From IMG/VR virus record IMGVR_UViG_3300006033_000066, positions 1 to 35,357 of that record: a stretch of 35,357 nt of DNA; one strand, written 5' to 3'. The notes under the pieces are model-generated. The model was not told the DNA's origin. It saw only the letters and a list, made by a program, of their open reading frames with translations, and ran no database searches. A program made the translations under genes and the position numbers. This document shows, one piece after another, positions 22,633 to 28,025 of this stretch (position 1 is its first letter; each line of letters starts with the position of its first letter). This DNA comes from a virus.

Positions 22633-23352
22633 ATGGACGTCAAGACTTACGAAAAAATCAGCACCACCGTCGAGGTTGTCAAGTACGAGGGCGGCCACAT
22701 GGAAGCCATGGCGATCTCTCGCTGGCTGGGTGCGGGTAGCGCCTATATTCCGCCGACTGCAACCGACCCTCGCGAATACGTGCAGGTCCCCACCATGTTT
22801 GGTCCTAAGGACTGCAAGCCCGGTCACTACATCGTCAAGATCGGCCCCCAGGATTTCCTTGTCTACAAGCCGGAGGCGCTCGACGCCGAGTACCGAGAGG
22901 TTAAGACAAGTGATCACCCTCTCGTTAAGCACGCTATGGACGAGCTTGCGCGATTCCCCAATGAGGATATGGACTTCAAGCAGTCCATTGTCAACGCTAT
23001 CGTGGGTTTTACGTACTACAAAGGCCACTCCGGCAGCTCTGCCGAGATTGCTACTCACATGATATCTGCTCTGCTGCGTGGAGAGAACCTTCTGCCCCTT
23101 ACGGACGACCCGGAGGAGTGGGAGCTTCGTTCTGGCGCTCAGTACGGAATGCCGATGGATCTCTGGCAAAACAAGCGCAATAGCAAGGCCATTTCCGAGG
23201 ACGGCGGTAAAACCTACTACCGTGTTGACGAGAAGCCGGAGGGCGAGGAGGACAGCGAGGGCCGAGTACCTGTCAAGATCTACAAGTCCGAGCCGCACGA
23301 CTTCAAGCCTGAGATCGACCCGGAGGACCTTAAGAGCGAGGTTGTAGAGTGA
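22633..23352 (+). CDS. Conserved phage protein with HSGSSAEIA motif
   Basis: A 239-residue protein starting at ATG 22633 after AAGGAG. Residues 1-90 resemble the common phage PGDYIV-type domain (here KPGHYIVKIGPQDFLVYKP). Residues about 125-160 are GFTYYKGHSGSSAEIA, then LLRGENLLPLTDDPEEWEL, and about 178-195 NSKAISEDGGKTYYRVDE, a pattern shared with phage proteins of unknown role. The C-terminal 40 residues are acidic and probably disordered. Start and packing are clear. The two-part structure suggests a fusion of two widespread phage modules. Confidence 0.68.
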   Translation: MDVKTYEKISTTVEVVKYEGGHMEAMAISRWLGAGSAYIPPTATDPREYVQVPTMFGPKDCKPGHYIVKIGPQDFLVYKPEALDAEYREVKTSDHPLVKHAMDELARFPNEDMDFKQSIVNAIVGFTYYKGHSGSSAEIATHMISALLRGENLLPLTDDPEEWELRSGAQYGMPMDLWQNKRNSKAISEDGGKTYYRVDEKPEGEEDSEGRVPVKIYKSEPHDFKPEIDPEDLKSEVVE

Positions 23353-24008
23353 GCGCAGTAGAGCAGGGTAACTTCTATATTTGCCCGGAGTGCTTTCAAG
23401 GCAAACATGGCAACTGCAACGGTATCGCCAACCAGAATGACGACAACACCGTAGAGGCTTGTTTCTGTCGTGTCGCCGCGCATCCTAACCGACAGCCCTT
23501 GCGTCACCCCGCTACGGATGAGATTATGGTCGAGTTCGAGACGGAGGACAAGAGTAAGCTGGATATTGACGGGATGACATTCGTTGTGTCTCAGCAAATC
23601 GACCGGAAAACTCGTCAGATCTTAGATGAGAAGATGGTGCCTCTGCCGGGTATCAATATTCCTTTTGTGCCACTTACGGAAGAGAACAGTGCGGATGCTA
23701 TGCACCGTTTCCCGCCGGTCCCGGTCAATGTGCCTGAGAACGATCCGGGTATCTTGGCGGAGGCCTTTCCCGAGGTCGTCGAGGATCGATATTTCAACGT
23801 CCGTATGAAGCCTAACCGGGCTATCATTCAGGATCTCTTGGATGTCGAGGTCGAGAACGACAACGGTGACTGGGTGCCTCTGGTGCCGGCGCCCTTTGCC
23901 TCATATTTGTGGCTTAACCGCTGCTTGTGTGGCAAGTTCCGTCTTGGTATCATGCGCTACCAAGAGCACTACGCCTACGCTCATATTCTAGGAATGGACG
24001 AGATGTGA
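23349..24008 (+). CDS. Protein with N-terminal zinc motif
   Basis: A 219-residue protein starting at GTG 23349, overlapping the previous gene by 4 bases. A cysteine/histidine cluster at residues 12-40 (CPEC at 12-15, H20, C23, then ACFCRVAAH) could hold one or two zinc ions. The middle has beta strands and a proline-rich linker; the C terminus contains ASYLWLNRCLCGKFRLGIMRYQEHY, another CxC plus His. Function unknown. Overlaps with both neighbours place it in one operon with other zinc-motif genes. Confidence 0.66.
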   Translation: MSAVEQGNFYICPECFQGKHGNCNGIANQNDDNTVEACFCRVAAHPNRQPLRHPATDEIMVEFETEDKSKLDIDGMTFVVSQQIDRKTRQILDEKMVPLPGINIPFVPLTEENSADAMHRFPPVPVNVPENDPGILAEAFPEVVEDRYFNVRMKPNRAIIQDLLDVEVENDNGDWVPLVPAPFASYLWLNRCLCGKFRLGIMRYQEHYAYAHILGMDEM

Positions 24009-24259
24009 CACATGTAAAACACCCAAATTTAGAATCGGATAAGGGGTTAAGGACGCGAATAAACGTACCTTTATCCATGTGCGTCATACACCAGGTTAAC
24101 GCTGATAACACCGAAGGCGCTCTTGCAAATTTTGTGATTGGCGGAGTATCCGTCTGTGTGGACCACCTAAAGTCAATTACAGCTTTGCTTGTAGACCGTG
24201 AGGACTTCTGGATTGACGACGCAGTAGACGCTGTCCTTGCGGAATCGATGGAAGAGTAA
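24005..24259 (+). CDS. Hypothetical 84-residue protein
   Basis: I chose GTG 24005, overlapping the previous stop, with GGAATGGACGAG upstream; no closer in-frame start with a ribosome site fits. The sequence has VPLSMCVIHQV, ALANFVIGGVSVCVDHLKSI and a final acidic DDAVDAVLAESMEE helix, suggesting a compact alpha/beta domain. Overlap by one base with the next gene (TAATG) supports expression. Family not recognised. Confidence 0.58.
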   Translation: MTHVKHPNLESDKGLRTRINVPLSMCVIHQVNADNTEGALANFVIGGVSVCVDHLKSITALLVDREDFWIDDAVDAVLAESMEE

Positions 24260-24465
24260 TGACACGCGATCGCGGAGCACAGCCTGAGAGGGTTGTACAC
24301 GACGACCAGACGGTAGCCAAGGTGTATTTTGCTTTAGCTTCCGCTGGGATAACCGGTCAGCTCGCTATTGACGCGGTTAACCAAATGCAAAACCAGGGGA
24401 TCTTATTTAGGGAGCGTGACGAGCGCCCTGAGAAAGCCCCGCAAGGATTAACGGAGAAGAATTGA
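24259..24465 (+). CDS. Hypothetical 68-residue protein
   Basis: ATG 24259 overlaps the previous stop. A charged N terminus is followed by a helical segment (TVAKVYFALASAGITGQLAIDAVNQMQNQGIL) that resembles a small three-helix fold, and then a basic, proline-containing tail. Stop overlaps the next gene start. Probably a small adaptor or DNA-binding domain; not recognised. Confidence 0.58.
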   Translation: MTRDRGAQPERVVHDDQTVAKVYFALASAGITGQLAIDAVNQMQNQGILFRERDERPEKAPQGLTEKN

Positions 24466-24953
24466 TGGTTAACAAACGCGCTATTATCCTGACAGACGCC
24501 GAGAACCTCATCAACGGCGATCGTGCGCAGTCTTACGGTCCGCCTCAGGCGAGCTTCAGCCGCATTGCCAAGCTTTGGGCGGCAATGGGCTTCACTGTCA
24601 AAGTGGAGGCTCACGATATGGATGTCGTGTATCGTGAGCCAAACGCTACTGATGTGGCACTCGCGCTTATTCAGCTCAAGGCGGCACGTCTGACGGCTTC
24701 CCCCGACCACGAGGACAGCTGGGTAGATATTGCCGGCTATGCGGGATTAGGTGGTGAGATTGCGCTGGGTGGGTTATTGCTAGACGAGGAAAAGACTGAT
24801 CCTACCGTAAGGCATGGGGTAAGTCTTTTGTACACCCCAACTAGAAACAAGAACGTTGTCAATTGCTCTTTGTGTTTCGAGAAGGTTTTCCGAGGTGAAA
24901 TGGAGAATCACGCAGATGCACATCAGGTAACGGTTTTTGAGGTGGCGCTGTAG
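24465..24953 (+). CDS. DUF6378-like protein with C2H2 finger
   Basis: A 162-residue protein. I chose ATG 24465, next to the previous stop and after GGAGAAG; a TTG lies three bases earlier. Residues 1-100 match the phage DUF6378 pattern: AENLINGDRAQSYGPPQASFSRIAKLW, then NATDVALALIQLKAARL, DHEDSWVDIAGYAGLGGE. Residues about 133-152 (CSLCFEKVFRGEMENHADAH) form C-x2-C-x11-H-x3-H, one classical C2H2 zinc finger. DUF6378 often appears near nucleotide metabolism genes; the finger suggests DNA binding. Such a C-terminal finger is unusual as far as I know. Confidence 0.74.
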   Translation: MVNKRAIILTDAENLINGDRAQSYGPPQASFSRIAKLWAAMGFTVKVEAHDMDVVYREPNATDVALALIQLKAARLTASPDHEDSWVDIAGYAGLGGEIALGGLLLDEEKTDPTVRHGVSLLYTPTRNKNVVNCSLCFEKVFRGEMENHADAHQVTVFEVAL

Positions 24954-24955
24954 GC

Positions 24956-24980
24956 TCGCAAAAATTACATGGGTTATAAT
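24956..24980 (+). promoter_or_regulatory. Phage promoter copy 8
   Basis: TCGCA at 24956, TTACAT in the spacer, and TATAAT at 24975-24980 followed by GACACCCC. It starts three bases after the DUF6378-like stop and drives the gene at 25006. Confidence 0.85.
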
Positions 24981-25005
24981 GACACCCCTACGAAAGGATA
25001 AACTC

Positions 25006-25167
25006 ATGTTTGCATCCATCATCGCAACCCTCCTCACCCCTGCTCCGCGCAAGGTCGCTCCCGCGAACGACGAAATGATTCGTTGCTCCTCGGCTACCTG
25101 CTCGCTGTGCAATGGGATGAAGAAGGAAGGCGACTTTGAATTCAGCCACTTCATTCTCCAGTACTAA
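25006..25167 (+). CDS. Small cysteine-rich protein, 53 residues
   Basis: ATG 25006 with GAAAGGA 8-14 bases upstream, under promoter copy 8. A short hydrophobic N terminus (FASIIATLLTP) is followed by RKVAPANDEMIRCSSATCSLCNGMKKEGDF and a final FSHFILQY. The cysteines (C-x5-C-x2-C) plus a histidine could bind one zinc ion. It has its own promoter and terminator, forming a single-gene unit before the tRNA region. Function unknown. Confidence 0.64.
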   Translation: MFASIIATLLTPAPRKVAPANDEMIRCSSATCSLCNGMKKEGDFEFSHFILQY

Positions 25168-25174
25168 GTCACAC

Positions 25175-25211
25175 AAAAACCAACAGACCCTAACACGGTC
25201 TTAGGTTTTTT
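25175..25211 (+). terminator. CTAACAC-loop terminator C
   Basis: Inner stem AGACC (25185)/GGTCT (25197), loop CTAACAC (25190-25196), outer stem AAAAACC (25175)/GGTTTTT (25204). The A-to-C and C-to-T differences from terminator A in the inner stem are compensated on the other side. Confidence 0.88.
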
Positions 25212-25571
25212 ACTTTTCGTAGGGGTAACTCGTCTGAGCGAGTATAAATAGTTTCTTAGGCTCAGAGCGGGTGGTCTGACAAGGGTAGAGGCGAACAAGC
25301 CATACTTACAGCTAAGGGAAGATTGATCCATATACCCATCTTCCACCACCGTGAAAAACTTGCTGCGTCATACACTTCTTGGAATAGAGAAGATACAAAG
25401 TCCCTGACAACGCTGTTTCCCTGTATACGCGCTTAAACATTAAGGTGCACTTATGAAGCTGTCTTACCGGCATCATATTTAAGCATGCGCGTCAGGTTTT
25501 AATCACCATCATCTGACAGGTTATTTATTAACCTTTACCCGTCCTAGGCACGACACTAAACTGCCTGTCAA
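25212..25571 (+). other. Structured non-coding stretch before tRNA 1
   Basis: About 360 bases without a credible ORF or promoter copy. Visible hairpins: ACTCG/CGAGT (25228-25243); GGAAGAT/ATCTTCC (about 25317-25342, loop of 14); CTTCT/AGAAG (about 25376-25393); GTCAG/CTGAC and TGACAGG/CCTGTCA near 25490-25570, the latter enclosing AGGTTA-TTTAT-TAACCT. GGTGGT/ACCACC could join distant parts. The density of stems suggests a folded RNA, but no overall model can be proven here. Confidence 0.4.
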
Positions 25572-25645
25572 CCCCTCATAGCTCAGCCGGTTAGAGCAGC
25601 GGACTCATAATCCGTCGGTCCTCGGTTCAAGTCCGAGTGAGGGGA
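25572..25645 (+). tRNA. tRNA with CAT anticodon (Met or Ile2)
   Basis: A complete cloverleaf: acceptor CCCCTCA/TGAGGGG, D arm with GGTTAGAGC, anticodon stem GCGGA/TCCGT with loop CTCATAA, T arm CTCGG-TTCAAGT-CCGAG and discriminator A; no encoded CCA. The C1-G72 pair excludes an initiator tRNA. The CTCATAA loop occurs in both elongator Met and lysidine-modified Ile2 (AUA) tRNAs. Since the other phage tRNAs read A-ending codons, I favour Ile2, but the sequence does not decide. Confidence 0.9.
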
Positions 25646-25758
25646 CGCTTGTTGGTAGGCAAGACGGGGCTGGTCCGACACACGGGTATCACCCATATCT
25701 GACGATGGTGGCGGAGGGTGATATTAAACGACCGCCGATTCTGAAAAGGCGCCCGTTC

Positions 25759-25783
25759 TCGCAATAAATACACGGGGTATAAT
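25759..25783 (+). promoter_or_regulatory. Phage promoter copy 9
   Basis: TCGCA at 25759, ATACAC in the spacer, and TATAAT at 25778-25783 followed by GACACC. It separates the tRNA 1 trailer from the gene at 25805. Confidence 0.85.
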
Positions 25784-25804
25784 GACACCAACGAAAGGAA
25801 CATC

Positions 25805-26026
25805 ATGCCCCGTTTCTTCTGGAACCTCGAAGCTTTTACCACAGTCCTCGACCGCAGTCAGCAATTCAACAACGAATTCGCCACGATTCGCGCCACGATT
25901 GAAAGTCGTCCGATCCTCATCGCCACTCCCGGCGAGCTGATCCGGATGACGATCATCCTGCGCGAACTCAAGCGACTTCACAAAGAAATGGCTGCGATCG
26001 CCGACCAGTTTGAGCGCGAGCTCTAA
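25805..26026 (+). CDS. Hypothetical 73-residue helical protein
   Basis: ATG 25805 with GAAAGGA upstream and promoter copy 9. Mostly helical: FFWNLEAFTTVLDRSQQFNNEF, then ATIRATIESRP and a long amphipathic helix (RMTIILRELKRLHKEMAAIADQF) that could form a coiled coil. No cysteine or membrane span. The gene is flanked by its own promoter and by a CTAACAC-loop terminator. Family not recognised; a small dimeric regulator is possible. Confidence 0.66.
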   Translation: MPRFFWNLEAFTTVLDRSQQFNNEFATIRATIESRPILIATPGELIRMTIILRELKRLHKEMAAIADQFEREL

Positions 26027-26055
26027 GAACCAGCATAACCCTAATCACTGTCAAC

Positions 26056-26089
26056 AAACCAACAGCCCCTAACACGGGCTTAGGTTTTT
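26056..26089 (+). terminator. CTAACAC-loop terminator D
   Basis: Inner stem AGCCC (26064)/GGGCT (26076), loop CTAACAC (26069-26075), outer stem AAACC (26056)/GGTTT (26083) and five T. Confidence 0.88.
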
Positions 26090-26093
26090 GCTT

Positions 26094-26112
26094 CTTGGAG
26101 AAATACTCCAAG
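26094..26112 (+). promoter_or_regulatory. Leader hairpin
   Basis: A perfect 7-bp hairpin CTTGGAG-AAATA-CTCCAAG directly after terminator D and 17 bases before the next ATG. It may block or steer read-through and translation of the 26130 gene. Confidence 0.45.
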
Positions 26113-26129
26113 TAAGAGAAAGGAAACCC

Positions 26130-26273
26130 ATGTGGTTTTTGTTCTCTAGGGGCTACAACGACGAGACATATGGGTACGTTTACCATTATCTCTGGGTTGG
26201 GGTCCAACTCCCGCGCATTCACAGGTATAGGAAGTGGATTCCTATATTCTTGTACAAGCGGCGAGTGTACTGA
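26130..26273 (+). CDS. 47-residue hypothetical protein
   Basis: ATG 26130 with GAAAGGA 5-11 bases upstream. The product is aromatic- and arginine-rich (MWFLFSRGYNDETYGYVYHYL, then RIHRYRKWIPIFLYKRRVY), with two hydrophobic patches that could associate with a membrane. Codon use is less biased than in surrounding genes, and it lies between structured RNA and a tRNA, so it may not be translated at a high level. Confidence 0.42.
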   Translation: MWFLFSRGYNDETYGYVYHYLWVGVQLPRIHRYRKWIPIFLYKRRVY

Positions 26274-26314
26274 GTACCACGTCCGAAATGACGTTAAACT
26301 AAAGATAGCAGTAA

Positions 26315-26387
26315 GCCCCTATAGCTCAGTTGGTAGAGCAGCGGACTTTTAATCCGCGGGTCCTCGGTTCGAGTCCGAGTGGGGGTA
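26315..26387 (+). tRNA. tRNA-Lys(TTT)
   Basis: Acceptor GCCCCTA/TGGGGGT (G-T pairs at both 1-72 and 6-67), D arm GCTCAGTTGGTAGAGC, anticodon arm GCGGA-CTTTTAA-TCCGC, T arm CTCGG-TTCGAGT-CCGAG, discriminator A, no CCA. The anticodon TTT reads AAA and AAG. The T arm and acceptor closely match tRNA 1, so the two may share an origin. Confidence 0.92.
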
Positions 26388-26397
26388 CGCAACACGA

Positions 26398-26480
26398 GGG
26401 GCTTTCTATATTCAAGGTATAACCAAACGTCGGGTTGACCCTTGAACGGATAGACATAAGGTTCGAGTCCTTGAGCTCCA
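26398..26480 (+). pseudogene. tRNA-like remnant
   Basis: A T arm AAGG-TTCGAGT-CCTT and 3' GAGCTCC-A that can pair with GGGGCTT at 26398. The middle lacks a standard anticodon arm; instead TTCAAGG (26411) pairs with CCTTGAA (26440-26446). Probably a decayed tRNA or part of the local structured RNA. Confidence 0.4.
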
Positions 26481-26483
26481 CAG

Positions 26484-26620
26484 ATCCGGCTAGCCCCGGT
26501 AAGGGCTTTTCACGACAAGGCACCGATGCCGGATGTAGGGTGCACGGCCAGCTACCCACCTGTTACCGCAGAGAGCTGGATTTTATCGTAGGAGTGAGCC
26601 TTTGGCTTTTATCCTACATA
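26484..26620 (+). ncRNA. Candidate structured non-coding RNA 3
   Basis: Stems visible by eye: ATCCGGC (26484)/GCCGGAT (26528) enclosing AGCCC-CGGTAA-GGGCT (26492-26507); CCAGCT (26548)/AGCTGG (26574); and GTAGGA (26588)/TCCTAC (26612) with an inner AGCC-TTT-GGCT. A 63-codon frame overlaps but has no ribosome site. The series of perfect helices suggests a folded RNA downstream of tRNA-Lys; the start and end are not known. Confidence 0.48.
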
Positions 26621-26655
26621 TCCTGACGAGTTTCCCCCAATCTGCGTCAGGGCTC

Positions 26656-26680
26656 CTGGGCATGAGTTTAAAAGGCCCGC
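26656..26680 (+). promoter_or_regulatory. CTGGGCATG leader hairpin, copy 1
   Basis: CTGGGCATG followed by a GGGC/GCCC pair (26658-26661/26675-26678) and CCGC. A similar element at 27808-27831 also precedes a small gene, so this may be a shared leader or terminator form. Confidence 0.4.
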
Positions 26681-26717
26681 CTATCATATTCACACAACCA
26701 CCGTCAAAGGGGATGTA

Positions 26718-26948
26718 ATGCTGTTGTTTGATCGGCTTGAAGATGCAGAAGACGTAGTGTCAGAGTGCGTATTCTGCAAGAAGCCCAAGTTTATTGTCCA
26801 CACCATCAACAACGCCGTCCGTCAGATTGAATACGGTGTTGACCGGTGCGTCAAGAAGTTGTGCGACGAGCACTGCAAGTGGGATCACACCGGCAAGGCT
26901 TACACGCTCGACTGGGGCGACGAGGATCATGTGGACATGGTTAGTTAG
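26718..26948 (+). CDS. Small zinc-ribbon-like protein
   Basis: A 76-residue protein starting at ATG 26718 after AAAGGGG. Cysteines CVFC (18-21), then CVKKLC (44-49), C53 and H57 give a ribbon-like C-x2-C...C-x4-C-x3-C pattern. The sequence starts with LLFDRLEDAEDVV and ends acidic (DWGDEDHVD). It is likely a zinc-binding protein, possibly binding RNA or a host factor. It stands alone between structured RNA and tRNA 3. Confidence 0.65.
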   Translation: MLLFDRLEDAEDVVSECVFCKKPKFIVHTINNAVRQIEYGVDRCVKKLCDEHCKWDHTGKAYTLDWGDEDHVDMVS

Positions 26949-26954
26949 CAACAG

Positions 26955-27027
26955 GCACCTCTAGCCCAACGGTAGAGGCAATAGGTTTAGGTCCTATACA
27001 GTGTGGGTTCGAATCCCACGGGGTGTA
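26955..27027 (+). tRNA. tRNA-Leu(TAG), short variable loop
   Basis: Acceptor GCACCTC/GGGGTGT (with G-T pairs at 1-72 and 6-67), anticodon stem ATAGG/CCTAT with loop TTTAGGT (anticodon TAG, reading CUA), T arm GTGGG-TTCGAAT-CCCAC, discriminator A. The variable loop is only ACAGT, whereas bacterial tRNA-Leu usually has a long variable arm. The D arm (GCCC-AACGGTA-GAGGC) is also slightly irregular. Isotype is assigned from the anticodon only. Confidence 0.82.
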
Positions 27028-27268
27028 CGCTTGTGGTAGCAAGACAGGTTTAGTCCAACCTCCGTCCAAAAGAGACGGTAAGCATTTTCTATCTACCAAT
27101 AGATCTTGCGAAATATGGCTACACAATAGTGCAATAATTACGGAAGCAACGTTCCTCGGGGTTTAGAGTGAAACAAAGCTAGAGTACGTAGTATTGTCCG
27201 GTTATATTTAGACAAAATTCCCTTTGTCAATTAAATCAATCCGGCGGGTAGGCCACGATACGGTCTAC
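27028..27268 (+). other. Non-coding stretch between tRNA 3 and tRNA 4
   Basis: About 240 bases without a supported ORF. It starts with CGCTTG and a GCAAG pair like the trailer of tRNA 1 (25646 on), then CCGTC-CAAAAGA-GACGG (27062-27078), TCTAT/ATAGA near 27088-27103, and GACAAA-ATTCCC-TTTGTC (27211-27228). No promoter copy is visible. Confidence 0.4.
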
Positions 27269-27341
27269 GCTCCCTTAGCCCAATGGCAGAGGCAACGGAC
27301 TTAAAATCCGTTCAGTGTGGGTTCGAGTCCCACAGGGAGTA
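27269..27341 (+). tRNA. tRNA-Leu(TAA), short variable loop
   Basis: Acceptor GCTCCCT/AGGGAGT, anticodon stem ACGGA/TCCGT with loop CTTAAAA (anticodon TAA, reading UUA), T arm GTGGG-TTCGAGT-CCCAC, discriminator A, no CCA. It shares the D arm style and T arm with tRNA 3, and again lacks a long variable arm (TCAGT). The two probably arose by duplication. Confidence 0.87.
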
Positions 27342-27489
27342 CGCAGGTACGGATGCATATTTTATAAAAGGGTAACACCCACCGTACAACCCGCAAGATA
27401 AGCTGAAACTCGTATCGACAAACACGTGTGAGTCTCGAATGTTTCTGAGCGGATGTTCCAGAGAACAACAGCACAAACACTCTGGGGTA
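27342..27489 (+). other. Structured stretch between tRNA 4 and tRNA 5
   Basis: About 150 bases with no ORF. Stems: GTACGG (27347)/CCGTAC (27382) enclosing GGGT-AAC-ACCC; GAAAC (27405)/GTTTC (27441); and CCAGAG (27458)/CTCTGG (27480), which ends just before tRNA 5. Confidence 0.42.
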
Positions 27490-27564
27490 ACTCTAGTGGT
27501 TTAACGCGGTAAAACGGCAGTAGAAATGTTGACACTGATGCGGGTTCAAATCCCGCCTAGAGTA
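27490..27564 (+). tRNA. Atypical tRNA or tRNA-like gene, isotype unclear
   Basis: A perfect 7-bp acceptor ACTCTAG/CTAGAGT, D arm GTTT-AACGCGGTA-AAAC, T arm GCGGG-TTCAAAT-CCCGC and discriminator A are clear. The anticodon arm is abnormal: CAGT/ACTG with a 12-base loop (AGAAATGTTGAC) in place of five pairs and a 7-base loop. If ATGTTGA is the functional loop the anticodon would be GTT (Asn), but this is a guess. It may be degenerate, or a tRNA-like element. Confidence 0.6.
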
Positions 27565-27566
27565 CG

Positions 27567-27708
27567 GATAGACAAGGGGTAAAAACAGGCGACGGCCTGC
27601 GCCGGGACGTTTGATGCGTTCTGAACCGGCGACCTTTAACGACAAAAGTTGCCATACCCTTATAGCGCCTTGTCTATCTCATTATTTGGGCCTCGTGGTA
27701 AGCCCAAA
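27567..27708 (+). ncRNA. Candidate structured non-coding RNA 4
   Basis: A perfect 11-bp closing helix GATAGACAAGG (27567-27577)/CCTTGTCTATC (27668-27678) encloses CAGGC-GACG-GCCTG (27586-27599), GCCGG (27601)/CCGGC (27626), and GGCGAC (27628)/GTTGCC (27648) with an inner TTT/AAA pair. The last two stems share three bases, so only one can form fully. A 7-bp TTTGGGC/GCCCAAA hairpin (27685/27702) follows. It starts three bases after tRNA 5, so it may be made from the same transcript. This is the strongest RNA fold in the window, judged by helix length. Confidence 0.62.
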
Positions 27709-27854
27709 CCTGAGCGGAATACGCAGGGAAGAAATAAGCCACGGCCGAACCGGAGGTACATTGGTAGCCAGTCCCGGAGTAAGCGACTGGTGAATAGTAT
27801 ATGTGACCTGGGCATGTCCTAAAACTGCCCGCTTAAACTTTATGAAAGGAGTTT
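27709..27854 (+). other. Leader region of the 27855 gene
   Basis: No ORF with a ribosome site. Weak stems include CCTG/CAGG (27709-27735) and CCAGT/ACTGG (about 27770-27791). A CTGGGCATG hairpin (GGGC 27810/GCCC 27827), like the one at 26656, lies just before GAAAGGAG. Confidence 0.4.
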
Positions 27855-28025
27855 ATGATGGAAAAGAGAGATTACCTCAAAGAGCTCAAAGAAGAGCTTG
27901 ACGCTCTGATAGAAGACCAAAGAGAGTTCCCAACCGATTACAAAGATCGGCGTATCATGGAACTGACAAACCGCCTATCCAACTATGGCCCTAGAAAGGT
28001 TAACAATGCTGATATCACATCCTGA
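27855..28025 (+). CDS. Short charged helical protein, 56 residues
   Basis: ATGATG at 27855, preceded by GAAAGGAG; I use the first ATG. The product is dominated by charged helices (MMEKRDYLKELKEELDALIED, then DRRIMELTNRLS), suitable for a coiled coil. It overlaps the start of the next gene by 20 bases. Codon pattern and the strong ribosome site support expression. Function unknown. Confidence 0.6.
   Translation: MMEKRDYLKELKEELDALIEDQREFPTDYKDRRIMELTNRLSNYGPRKVNNADITS

Noticed and set aside
26435-26626. A 63-codon frame downstream of the tRNA-like remnant
   Set aside because: Overlaps the remnant's T arm and three perfect stems; no ribosome site.
26955-27341. Suppressor tRNAs reading stop codons
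   Set aside because: The anticodons are TAG and TAA, which read CUA and UUA; amber or ochre suppressors would need CTA or TTA.
27611-27793. A 60-codon frame within structured RNA 4
   Set aside because: No ribosome site, unusual codons and conflict with long perfect helices.
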